44,614 nt of DNA from Bacteroidales bacterium (lineage in GTDB: Bacteria; Bacteroidota; Bacteroidia; Bacteroidales; Muribaculaceae), in NCBI GenBank assembly GCA_014800525.1, contig JAAVFV010000033.1:1-44614 (forward strand), read 5' to 3'. Within the stretch, counting starts at the first letter, position 1; each line of letters starts with the position of its first letter. Positions 8,577-16,470 of this stretch are shown one piece after another. The translations under genes were made by a program, and so were the position numbers. The notes under the pieces are model-generated. The model searched no databases. It worked only from the letters and a program-made list of their open reading frames with translations, and had not been told where the DNA came from.

Positions 8577-9182
8577 ATGAAAATTCTCAAGATTTGGAAT
8601 GATTCTCCCTCCGCACGTCAGGCTGAGGAGATTGCGGCCGCTCTGGAGGCCGGAGAGATTATGGTCTATCCCACAGATACCCTTTATGCTCTCGGATGCG
8701 ATGCACTGAATCCCAAGGCTGTCGATCGCCTTTGCTCCATTAAGCATATCAACCCTGCGAAGATGAATCTTTCTGTGATTTGTGCCGATATCTCTATGGC
8801 GGCCGAGTATGCACGTATCGATAACAAGGCTTTCCGTATCATAAAGAACAACACTCCGGGCCCTTTCACATTTATCCTAAAGGCACTCTCTTCCCTTCCG
8901 AGGGCTTTCAAGGGAAGGAAAGTGGTGGGAGTCCGGATTCCGGATTGTTACACCGACCGGATGATTTCCGAAAAACTTGGCAGGCCCATCCTTACATCCT
9001 CCATCGAATACGATGATGATGATTATGCCGTTAATCCCGATCTGATAAGAGAAAGATATGAGAATCAGGCCGCTATTTTCGTGGAAGGAGAAGAGGGTTC
9101 CACCGAACTTTCCACCATTGTCGACCTCTCCGAAGGCACTCCGGAAATTATTCGGCAGGGCAAAGGTTTTTTAACTGATTAG
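8577..9182 (+). CDS. L-threonylcarbamoyladenylate synthase (Sua5/YciO/YrdC family)
   Basis: Family members make threonylcarbamoyl-AMP from threonine, bicarbonate and ATP for the t6A modification of ANN-decoding tRNAs. The 201-residue protein is a single YrdC domain: MVYPTDTLYALGCDA near 29-43, SIKHINPAKMNLSVIC, GPFTFILKA, and VGVRIPDC. The final part (STIVDLSEGTPEIIRQGKG) is the usual end of the fold. There is no extra Sua5 C-terminal domain, so it is of TsaC or YciO type, and YciO-like paralogues of unknown function cannot be excluded. Likely monocistronic; mdh follows 102 bp later with its own promoter. Confidence 0.85.
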   Translation: MKILKIWNDSPSARQAEEIAAALEAGEIMVYPTDTLYALGCDALNPKAVDRLCSIKHINPAKMNLSVICADISMAAEYARIDNKAFRIIKNNTPGPFTFILKALSSLPRAFKGRKVVGVRIPDCYTDRMISEKLGRPILTSSIEYDDDDYAVNPDLIRERYENQAAIFVEGEEGSTELSTIVDLSEGTPEIIRQGKGFLTD

Positions 9183-9195
9183 AGACCCCGTTTTA

Positions 9196-9226
9196 TTTGA
9201 TTTACCGAATTATTTCCTTAAATTTG
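9196..9226 (+). promoter_or_regulatory. Predicted mdh promoter
   Basis: TTTG at 9196-9199, a 19-base spacer and TAAATTTG at 9219-9226: both boxes are exact and the spacing is the Bacteroidota optimum. The leader to the mdh ATG would be about 50 bases. Confidence 0.8.
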
Positions 9227-9284
9227 CAATACTATCTCCTCGCCCAGAACAGACAATTATAATCCAATTCTTAAATCTTATATT

Positions 9285-10214
9285 ATGTCAAAAGTAACAG
9301 TTGTCGGAGCCGGTAACGTAGGTGCTACTGCAGCAAATGTCATGGCTCTTCGCGAAGTAGCCGATGAGGTTGTAATGATCGATATTAAGGAAGGTGTATC
9401 CGAAGGCAAAGCCATGGATATGATGCAGACTGCTAACCTTCTCGATATGAACACCCGTATCAAAGGCGTAACCAATGATTATGCAGCCACTGCTGACAGC
9501 GACGTTGTTGTCATCACTTCGGGTATTCCCCGTAAGCCCGGTATGACCCGTGAGGAACTTATCGGTGTTAACGCCGGTATCGTAAAGCAGGTTACAGAGA
9601 GCGTTCTCGCTCATAGTCCCAACGCTGTGATTGTCTGCGTTTCCAACCCTATGGATACCATGACTTATCTGATTCACAAAGTATCCGGTCTTCCCAAAAA
9701 CCGTATCATCGGTATGGGTGGTGCTCTCGACAGCAGCCGTTTCAAATATTTCCTCAGCCAGGCTCTCAAGGCTAATCCCAACGAGGTGGAAGGCTTCGTA
9801 ATCGGTGGTCACGGTGACACCACCATGATTCCTATGAAGCGTTACGCCACTCTTCGCGGTATCCCCGTTTCTGAGTTCCTTTCCGATGGCGAACTCGACA
9901 AGATCGTTTCCGACACAATGGTGGGTGGCGCTACTCTCACTAAGCTCCTCGGAACATCTGCATGGTATGCTCCCGGTGCTGCTACAGCTGAGGTGGTAGA
10001 GGCAATTATCCATGATCAGGATGCCATCATCCCCTGCTCTGCTCTTCTCGACGGCGAGTATGGTGAGAAGGATCTCTGCATCGGTGTTCCCTGTCTGCTC
10101 GGCAAGGGCGGTATCAAGAAGATCATCGAAATCCCGATGAACGATGATGAGAAAGAACTCTTCAAGAAGAGCGCTGAGGCAGTTCGCAAGACTAACGCAG
10201 CCCTCCCCTGCTAA
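9285..10214 (+). CDS. mdh: Malate dehydrogenase, LDH-like type
   Basis: NAD-dependent oxidation of malate to oxaloacetate, or the reverse reduction in anaerobic fumarate pathways. The nucleotide loop is GAGNVGA at 8-14. Substrate-binding arginines Arg83 and Arg89 flank GIPRKPGMTREE, the pattern of malate rather than lactate dehydrogenases. Asp149, Arg152 and the catalytic His176 (GGHGDTT) follow. Length 309 is normal. It uses the Bacteroidota promoter at 9196-9226 and ends at a strong terminator at 10235, so it is a single-gene unit. Codon use (many GGT, CGT, AAG) suggests high expression. Confidence 0.96.
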   Translation: MSKVTVVGAGNVGATAANVMALREVADEVVMIDIKEGVSEGKAMDMMQTANLLDMNTRIKGVTNDYAATADSDVVVITSGIPRKPGMTREELIGVNAGIVKQVTESVLAHSPNAVIVCVSNPMDTMTYLIHKVSGLPKNRIIGMGGALDSSRFKYFLSQALKANPNEVEGFVIGGHGDTTMIPMKRYATLRGIPVSEFLSDGELDKIVSDTMVGGATLTKLLGTSAWYAPGAATAEVVEAIIHDQDAIIPCSALLDGEYGEKDLCIGVPCLLGKGGIKKIIEIPMNDDEKELFKKSAEAVRKTNAALPC

Positions 10215-10234
10215 TTATTAATAGCATTACATCT

Positions 10235-10266
10235 GAGGCGGAATCACAACGATTCCGCCTCTTTTA
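10235..10266 (+). terminator. mdh intrinsic terminator
   Basis: An 11-bp perfect stem, GAGGCGGAATC with GATTCCGCCTC, a 5-base loop, then TTTTATTTTA. It lies 20 bases after the mdh stop. Confidence 0.88.
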
Positions 10267-10386
10267 TTTTATATTCCCTACCCTTGCACAATCAGAATGA
10301 TTTATGTAACTTTATTATTCAAATTTAGTGGTTCTCTTAAAGAGCACCCACCTTTTGTTCTTTGCGACCCTAATTCTTTTCCCCTT

Positions 10387-10619
10387 GAAGTTATCTAAAC
10401 TTATTTTTTATTAACAATTGCGAGAGATTTTTGAGCTGATTTGGCTCGTCATCTCTATTTATGGAAACTCGCCGATTATAATTCGTCACTCGAAGAGGTA
10501 GCAACCTTTTGGTTGGTACCGATGAGAGGGGCGAAAGCAGTCGAAAAGATCCGCAAGGGTTAATAAAAGAATGAAAGGATAGCTTCGTATAACATTCGTA
10601 AATAAGTTTAGATAACTTC
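10387..10619. repeat. Family-2 MITE-like repeat, copy lacking the core module
   Basis: Second copy of the element at 3454-3733, same orientation, 233 bp. Its terminal inverted repeats are a perfect 20 bp: GAAGTTATCTAAACTTATTT and its complement. Compared with the first copy it lacks about 48 bp, precisely the module shared with the other repeat families. The hairpin is kept through G-T pairs (CCTTTTGG / CCGATGAGAGG). It ends 5 bp before the next ATG. Confidence 0.78.
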
Positions 10620-10624
10620 TTTAT

Positions 10625-11620
10625 ATGGATACCGAGGTAAACAATATAAATATTTCTGATTCAGCCGAGGAAACCGGATTCTCACACAAGAGCGAATCCC
10701 GGGAATATTGTGACGACAATCGGCTTGTGAGATTCGATTGGGCCATCAAACGTCTCTTGCGACATAAAGCCGATCATACAATTTTGAATGGTTTCCTCAG
10801 TTCTCTGTTGGGTACGGAGATTAAGATTGACCGTCTCCTTGAAAGTGAGGGGAATCAAGAATCCGAAGATGATAAATTTAATCGGGTCGATCTCCTTGCT
10901 GAAAATGATAAGGGAGAAAAAATTCTTATTGAAGTTCAAAATGATAGCGAGACCGACTATTTCCATCGGATGGCTTATGGCACCTCCAAGCTGATCACTG
11001 AATACATCAAACGCGGAGAATCGTACGACAAGATTTCACGCATATATAGTATTAATATCGTTTATTTTAACTTAGGAGTCGGTGACGATGTGGTATATAC
11101 CGGAACCACCGAATTCCGTGGACTTCATGACCATAAACTTCTTGAACTCTCCGGCCGGATGAAGAAGAGATATGAGATCTCTAAGGTCAGCGAAATTTTC
11201 CCTCAATATTATCTTCTTAAGGCTAATGATTTCAACCGCTGGTCGAAAGTTCCGCTGGAGCAATGGCTGTTTTTTCTCTCCAATAGTGAGATTCCCGAGG
11301 ATGCTACAGCCCCCGGGCTTCAGGAGGCACGGGAAGAATTAAAGATCTCCAAACTGAGCCGACCGGAACGAGAGGCCTATTATGCTCATCTTGATAATCT
11401 TAGAAGCGCCCGAAACATTGTCGAGACTGCCAGAGACGAGGGATTGTTCGAGGGTATGGAAATCGGAATGGCGAAAGGCCGCGCCGAAGGTCGCGCCGAA
11501 GGTATTGAAGAGGGTAAAATGTTTCAAATCCGAAAGAGTATTAAGCGTATGAGAGAAAATGGATTAGACGATACTCTGATAGCAAAATTGCTTGACATTC
11601 CCATCGAAGATCTGGATTAG
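10625..11620 (+). CDS. Rpn family PD-(D/E)XK nuclease (PDDEXK transposase-like)
   Basis: A 331-residue member of the Rpn/PDDEXK family, annotated as recombination-promoting nuclease or putative transposase. The nuclease core is at about 35-180: RFDWAIKRLL, then the catalytic set Asp89 (RVDLLAEN), Glu103 and Gln105 (LIEVQND), followed by HRMAYGTSKLITEYIKRGE. The C-terminus has the usual charged tail with short repeats (AKGRAEGRAEGIEEG, about 281-295) and an end resembling IAKLLDIPIEDLD. The ATG lies 5 bp after a family-2 repeat, so the leader must be repeat-derived. The Rpn proteins are often multicopy and phase-variable; there is no sign of disruption here. Confidence 0.85.
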   Translation: MDTEVNNINISDSAEETGFSHKSESREYCDDNRLVRFDWAIKRLLRHKADHTILNGFLSSLLGTEIKIDRLLESEGNQESEDDKFNRVDLLAENDKGEKILIEVQNDSETDYFHRMAYGTSKLITEYIKRGESYDKISRIYSINIVYFNLGVGDDVVYTGTTEFRGLHDHKLLELSGRMKKRYEISKVSEIFPQYYLLKANDFNRWSKVPLEQWLFFLSNSEIPEDATAPGLQEAREELKISKLSRPEREAYYAHLDNLRSARNIVETARDEGLFEGMEIGMAKGRAEGRAEGIEEGKMFQIRKSIKRMRENGLDDTLIAKLLDIPIEDLD

Positions 11621-11639
11621 GTCTTCTCTACTATAAACT

Positions 11640-11679
11640 CACCCGGGGCCGTTGCATCATAATGCAACGGCCCCGGGTG
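11640..11679. terminator. GC-rich stem-loop between convergent genes
   Basis: Perfect 18-bp stem (11640-11657 with 11662-11679) around a CATA loop, stem core GGGGCCGTTGCAT. It lies 20 bases after the Rpn stop and faces the convergent DUF1232 gene. There is no U-tract, so use as an intrinsic terminator is uncertain. Confidence 0.5.
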
Positions 11680-11760
11680 GCCTCTACTCCTCCTCATTTA
11701 AATTTATTAGTGGCGTACATTTGTACGGTTTAATGATTTTTTACCGAATCATCCTACTTA

Positions 11761-12147
11761 TCAAAATAAATGTAATTCTGAATCGGAAACTCTTCCAAAC
11801 CAAGACTCCATTCTGGAGCGTGCCTGGGATTTGGGGCGATAGGAGATATTTCCCCAGATGGTTTTTAGGGCCATGATCAAAACGCTAATATCATCTGAAT
11901 ACCCAAGAGGCCCTAATACATCCGGTATAAAATCAACCGGACAAATGAAGTAACCCAAAGCCCCTATCACTACTGCCTTATCCTTTAGAGGTACCTCATC
12001 ATCCATTATAGCATAATAAAGGATTAATGCAGCGTAGACAGCCTTAACTCCTGCCTTTTTTGCAACCTTACTGATCTTATCAAATAATTTTGTCGGAGAA
12101 TAGTTTGATCCGAAACTAATAACTTCTGAAAGTTTTGGAACAGCCAT
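11761..12147 (-). CDS. YkvA/DUF1232 family protein
   Basis: A 128-residue protein with the DUF1232 signature at about 66-96: YFICPVDFIPDVLGP followed by GYSDDISVLIMALK. The segment around 35-48 and the DUF1232 core are hydrophobic enough to be membrane-associated. Function of the family is unknown. It is convergent with the Rpn gene and stands alone. The ATG at 12147 begins MAVPKLSEV, and upstream is a long gene-free stretch. Confidence 0.8.
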   Translation of the reverse strand: MAVPKLSEVISFGSNYSPTKLFDKISKVAKKAGVKAVYAALILYYAIMDDEVPLKDKAVVIGALGYFICPVDFIPDVLGPLGYSDDISVLIMALKTIWGNISYRPKSQARSRMESWFGRVSDSELHLF

Positions 12148-12870
12148 TATAGTTTATTTTTATATTTAGTATAACAGTTATCTAATCTTCAAGAAGTTAA
12201 GGGAATCGCGGAATTTTCTCGCTATTTTATAGGGTTTTGAAATTTCTTCGTATCAGCCACTATCCGTTGATTCCGGATTCCGGCTATATCCTCTCACAAT
12301 CAGCTTATAAAAATCCGAACAAGCTCTGCGATACAAAATCCGCACAAGCTCTGCGATACAAAATCCGCGTTAATCTGCGAAAACCCAATCTGTGCTAATC
12401 TGCGAGTCCATTATAATGTCATCGGCTATAAAAAGAAATCACAGATGATTCACGGATGATCGTCACAGATGAGCTCAGATTTTTTAGCTGGCTTTCTCAG
12501 GAAGCCTTGGCTTCCGTTCCATTAGTTCCAGCCGAAGCAGGAGCGGGATACTCATCAATAAAATATTTCAATCAGTTCCGAGTGGTCCATAAATTCCGCG
12601 TTTAAACCCCTTGAAACGACATGTTCTCTTATCCCTTTCTATTTACTCCCCTCCATTTTCAATAGCCCTCCCCTCCTTTGAGATTTAGCTTTTCGAGGTA
12701 ATCCCAATATTACCCCCAACCCCCTTACACATTTTTAATCACAGATATACACACAAATTTTTCTCACAGATGTACACAGATCCTTTTAAAAGATAACCAT
12801 ATAATCCGCGTTAATCTGCGAACATAATAAATCATGAATTATACCCTCCTGATATACGGTTTCTCTGCGC
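12148..12870. other. Gene-free accessory stretch with degenerate repeats
   Basis: About 720 bp without a credible ORF. It contains a four-unit tandem array (12310-12409) and many scattered copies of CCGCGTTAATCTGCGAA-like and CACAGAT-like words (12480s, 12740-12780, 12810-12825). Similar 'fossil' words are common between genes in Bacteroidota genomes. A short palindrome GGAAGCCTTGGCTTCC lies near 12501-12516. No promoter or RNA gene was recognised. Confidence 0.6.
12310..12409. repeat. 25-bp tandem array, four degenerate units
   Basis: Four units of exactly 25 bp: 12310-12334, 12335-12359, 12360-12384 and 12385-12409. The first two differ at one base and share AAAATCCG and CAAGCTCTGCGATAC. 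The third and fourth keep AATCYG and the ATCTGCGA or CTCTGCGA end but change the middle to GTTAATCTGCG. There is no unique spacer, so it is not a CRISPR. Confidence 0.75.
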
Positions 12871-13146
12871 CTACTGAGCGATAAAATAGATACAGAAAAA
12901 GGCCACGATTGCCAGTATGCCGAAGAGCATAGCCATCATATCAAGTCGCTTACCGGCCTCAGGATTCAAATTCTCAAGATAGAGCGCTGCCAAATGACAG
13001 AATACCATCATAAATCCGGCGAACACATCTGTCAGCTCCCACCAATGTTCCTTAACCCCGGGCATCAACATACAGACCACGGTGACAACCACCATCACAA
13101 ACATTCCACCCCATGCTACCCCCTTAGATTTCATCATTTTGTTCAT
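12871..13146 (-). CDS. Small three-helix membrane protein
   Basis: A 91-residue protein I do not recognise. It has three hydrophobic segments: about 10-29 (WGGMFVMVVVTVVCMLM), 38-57 (DVFAGFMMVFCHLAALYL) and 71-90 (MAMLFGILAIVAFFCIYFI), so it should be an inner-membrane protein with a short loop of conserved look (ENLNPEAGKRLDM) between helices two and three. It stands 67 bp upstream of nothing on its own strand other than the Spi gene's far side, and no function follows from context. The reading frame and hydrophobic pattern make it a credible gene. Confidence 0.6.
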   Translation of the reverse strand: MNKMMKSKGVAWGGMFVMVVVTVVCMLMPGVKEHWWELTDVFAGFMMVFCHLAALYLENLNPEAGKRLDMMAMLFGILAIVAFFCIYFIAQ

Positions 13147-13213
13147 TTGTATTCAATTAAGTAGCTGCTAATATTACATTATACTTCCTCCACTTCAGCA
13201 GACATGGGTCGAA

Positions 13214-14158
13214 TCAGCGACCAAGTTTGAAGGAATGAATCTCTCCATTTTCTCCCAACACCATAGCTACATAATACCCCGAGGGCATATGCTCTATATT
13301 TATTGGAATCGACGACGTATGAGAATAATATTTCTCAGTTTCCAACGAGCCGGTAAGACTATACAATCTCATCATCACCGCCCCCTCCGGAATGAAAAGC
13401 TCGTAATGACCTCCTCCAAGAAAAGTAGCCGTTGACTCCACGGGATTCAGCCGACGCTCATATATTTGTTCCCTCGCTGCTTCCTCCTCTTTTATCAATG
13501 CCACGAAGTCTTCAAACAAACTGAAAGGCTTCTCTTCCGGAAGAGTGATATCATCCAGATATACCTCCCCCTCTTGAGGATCATAAATCGCATATTCCAC
13601 ACTCCGGGGCATCAGCACCCAGGAATTACGACGGTCGATCTGCTCAAGCACGTCGCGTTCTTCTTCCGATAAACGATCCAAAGCATTCCCTCCATAAGGA
13701 TTCTCAAGAGTCTGCGTGATAAATGCCGGAAGATGTCCCCATGCCGTAATGGCCTCAGAAGGCTCGCGAGAATCATATCTCACCAACTCAATCTCCCTCG
13801 CCATCCCTTTCAACCATTTTTTTTCCTCTTCCCCGAGACGGTCTTTATTGAATGTTTCCGTGCGGCTATAGCCCAGCACCGGATATGCTTTATTCTCTGC
13901 CGAAATTATAACAAACCCTCCCTTCGGAGAATTATAGACATAGAACGGGGCGAAAAGACGGGAAGTGGTAAGATTACGGCCGTTCCATACCATCTTAGCA
14001 GGAGCTGTCACCTCCCCGTGCATCTGATTCAAGAAGCTCTGGGCCACCTTTGACGCCTCCTTCTGGCTAACGGTCTCAGCCAACGATATTCCCAAGCTCC
14101 CGGTCATCATCAGACCGGCCAACGCATTCCTCAATATCTTTCCTTCATATTTCATCAT
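13214..14158 (-). CDS. Secreted Spi-domain protein (C10 protease propeptide/inhibitor-like)
   Basis: A predicted 314-residue exported protein. After a signal peptide (about 1-28, ALAGLMMTGSLGISLAET) comes a Spi domain: KEASKVAQSFLNQ, FAPFYVYNSPKGGFVIISAEN, and AYPVLGYSRTETF, the fold of streptopain (C10 cysteine protease) propeptides and inhibitors. No C10 catalytic domain follows; instead there is a Pro/Glu-rich middle and a C-terminal beta-rich end (MRLYSLTGSLE ... MPSGYYVAMVL ... HSFKLGR) resembling a type A sorting domain of the type IX system. I chose the ATG at 14158 because it starts the signal peptide; an upstream ATG at 14299 would overlap the ABC gene and spoil it. It follows the C39 exporter after 137 bp on the same strand. 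Confidence 0.75.
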   Translation of the reverse strand: MMKYEGKILRNALAGLMMTGSLGISLAETVSQKEASKVAQSFLNQMHGEVTAPAKMVWNGRNLTTSRLFAPFYVYNSPKGGFVIISAENKAYPVLGYSRTETFNKDRLGEEEKKWLKGMAREIELVRYDSREPSEAITAWGHLPAFITQTLENPYGGNALDRLSEEERDVLEQIDRRNSWVLMPRSVEYAIYDPQEGEVYLDDITLPEEKPFSLFEDFVALIKEEEAAREQIYERRLNPVESTATFLGGGHYELFIPEGAVMMRLYSLTGSLETEKYYSHTSSIPINIEHMPSGYYVAMVLGENGEIHSFKLGR

Positions 14159-14295
14159 ACAAATATAACAACATTTCCCCAATATTATCGCTTTTACTCC
14201 CTTGAAGTTGAGATCTAAAGAATGCGAGTATACCCTATATATGTATATTGATAAGGAGATGTGGATTAAATTTAGTGGAATCCGGGATTCGCTAT

Positions 14296-16470
14296 TCATC
14301 CCAACATCAGTTGGCTCTGAATAAGATGGAAATACTTTCCTCTCATATTCAGTAATTCATTATGGGTGCCTTCCTCTATTATCTTTCCTTTATCGAGCAA
14401 TAAGATCTTATCTGCATTTTTTACAGTGCATAATCTATGTGCCGCAACAATTAATATTCGGTCGGATGTATCTTCCATAATCCGATCCGTAATCATGGTT
14501 TCATTTATAGCATCAAGTGAGGATGTGGCTTCATCCATTATTAATATCGAGGGATTTTTATATAATGCTCTGGCAATGAGAATCCTCTGTTTCTGTCCGC
14601 CACTCAGTTCAATACCTGATGAACCGATTATGGTATTGATTCCTAATGGTAGGCTATTAACAAAGTCCAATAATCCTACCAGATTCAAAACATCATTGAC
14701 CTTTACTCTATCTGGGTGTTCCGACGTTATGGCAATATTATTCAGTATCGAGTCACTGAATATATATCCGTTTTGCAATACAATTCCGCATTGCTCCAAC
14801 CATTCATCATCATTAAGAGAATTGACGTTCACTCCTCCCAAATACAAATTACCTTTTTGAGGTGCATAAAGGCCCAAAATGAGTTTTAGCAGTGTTGATT
14901 TTCCGCATCCACTCTCGCCCACAATAGCTATTTTTTGGCCCGGGGTAATCTTTAAATTTAAATCCCGGAGGACGAATGGGTTGGATTTACCCGGATACCT
15001 AAACCATACCCCCCTGAATTCTATAGCTGATGATATCTTTCCATCAATTGGCTTTTCTATCTCTTTTGATGAAATAATCTCATCAAGACGCTGATATGAG
15101 ATATAGGCATCCTGACTTTGCTGTATCATCATCAGTATATTACTGAATGGACCCGACAATCTTCCTATCACATATCCTACTGCCAGCATTTCCCCTATAG
15201 TGAGCATATTCTTCACAACCAGGGTTGCGCATATGGATGTCAATAAAATATCCTTGAACCGCAATAGTAAAGAATTCCCGGCCGATTGCTTCATACCTAA
15301 CACACGCGACCGGATCGACGTATCCATGAGTGTCTGTTGAGTTTTTTCCCATCTCTTCATCATCACTCCGGATGCGCCGGATCCCTTGATATCCTGAATT
15401 CCTATTATGGCTTCATAGATGGTATTCCTATTCTTTGATGACTGACTGTTTAAGGAATAGTCAAACTGTCGTCTGCGATGCAGAAAAAATATATTCCAGA
15501 GAATCTCAATGGAAGTCAAGGCTATGAATACTAAAAATAAATAAACATTATACCATATAAGGAGTGCCATAAAAACCACTACATTCAATAATAGAAGTAT
15601 TGTAGTGGTTGGAAATGAGAATATATACTCTTTTAAGCGCGACTGGTCATTGATTTTTTGTATAAGATCAGCCGAAGATATCCTGTCGAAAAATGACAAA
15701 GGCTTCTTAAGAAGCTTGATTAGGTATGTGCGAAGCATATCTATCTCCAAGCGGGCGCTTAATAAAGCACTGAAATATTGAATGAGATTGGTGGAGATTA
15801 AAGACCCTATCACCACCATCAGTTGACATGCCATTAAAGTCCATATTATATTGAGGCTTTTAAGACGTATCCCCTCATCAACTGAGGATTGAACCATCAA
15901 GGGAATGGCCAGATCAGCCCCCATACAAATTATGGAGAGAATCAAGATATAGAAAAAAGATCGTGCATTCTTCCGCAAAATTCCTTTTATGGAATGCAAC
16001 ATCCTTTTTAACACTGTGTCTCCGGACGCTTTTTCTTTAGCAAACTCTGTTCCGGGTTCAGCAAGTACTATTATTCCTTTTTCTCCTTCCGGAATCCATT
16101 CCTGCAGAAATTTCTTCTCATCCAATCGAACTTTACCCTTATCCGGATCCGCTATGTAGTAAACCTTTTTCTCTGGATTTATATGGTATAGCACCACAAA
16201 ATGAGATTGTCTCCAGAATAAGATTGCCGGAAGCGGAGCCTCTGATATCTTGGTCCATGGAATCCTCACTTCTGCACTTCTCATTCCCAGCGAATCAAAG
16301 GCATGATGGATATCCTGAAGAGATATGCCTTGCTTATTACACTCAGTAATTTCTCTCAGGTACTGAAGCGAAACATTCTTCCCGTAATAATGACATATCA
16401 TCCTTATACATGACAGACCACAATCGGATTGCTCCATTTGCCGAAATAATTTAAATCCCGGTTTCCTCAT
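14296..16470 (-). CDS. Peptidase-containing ABC exporter (C39, bacteriocin/peptide type)
   Basis: A 724-residue inner-membrane exporter that should cut a double-glycine leader and export the peptide. The N-terminal C39 peptidase has its full catalytic set: Gln11, Cys17 in QSDCGLSC, His90 in SHFVVLY and Asp108 in IADPDKG. About 160-450 is the six-helix ABC membrane domain. The ATPase shows Walker A GESGCGKST (about 516-524), signature LSGGQKQR (about 620), Walker B ILIMDEATSSLD and the AAHRL H-loop. Its ATG overlaps the stop of the beta-barrel gene by 4 bp, so the two are translationally coupled. No HlyD-type adaptor or TolC gene is nearby. The gene is visibly AT-richer than the housekeeping genes, suggesting transfer. 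Confidence 0.92.
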   Translation of the reverse strand: MRKPGFKLFRQMEQSDCGLSCIRMICHYYGKNVSLQYLREITECNKQGISLQDIHHAFDSLGMRSAEVRIPWTKISEAPLPAILFWRQSHFVVLYHINPEKKVYYIADPDKGKVRLDEKKFLQEWIPEGEKGIIVLAEPGTEFAKEKASGDTVLKRMLHSIKGILRKNARSFFYILILSIICMGADLAIPLMVQSSVDEGIRLKSLNIIWTLMACQLMVVIGSLISTNLIQYFSALLSARLEIDMLRTYLIKLLKKPLSFFDRISSADLIQKINDQSRLKEYIFSFPTTTILLLLNVVVFMALLIWYNVYLFLVFIALTSIEILWNIFFLHRRRQFDYSLNSQSSKNRNTIYEAIIGIQDIKGSGASGVMMKRWEKTQQTLMDTSIRSRVLGMKQSAGNSLLLRFKDILLTSICATLVVKNMLTIGEMLAVGYVIGRLSGPFSNILMMIQQSQDAYISYQRLDEIISSKEIEKPIDGKISSAIEFRGVWFRYPGKSNPFVLRDLNLKITPGQKIAIVGESGCGKSTLLKLILGLYAPQKGNLYLGGVNVNSLNDDEWLEQCGIVLQNGYIFSDSILNNIAITSEHPDRVKVNDVLNLVGLLDFVNSLPLGINTIIGSSGIELSGGQKQRILIARALYKNPSILIMDEATSSLDAINETMITDRIMEDTSDRILIVAAHRLCTVKNADKILLLDKGKIIEEGTHNELLNMRGKYFHLIQSQLMLG

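Noticed and set aside
9288..10013. 241-codon frame antisense to mdh
   Set aside because: Shadow of the strongly biased mdh codons; no domain, promoter or start signal.
12310..12409. Possible CRISPR
   Set aside because: Units are contiguous 25-bp tandem repeats without spacers, and no cas gene is nearby.
14159..14299. Longer Spi protein starting at 14299
   Set aside because: Would overlap the exporter gene and place about 47 residues before a good signal peptide.
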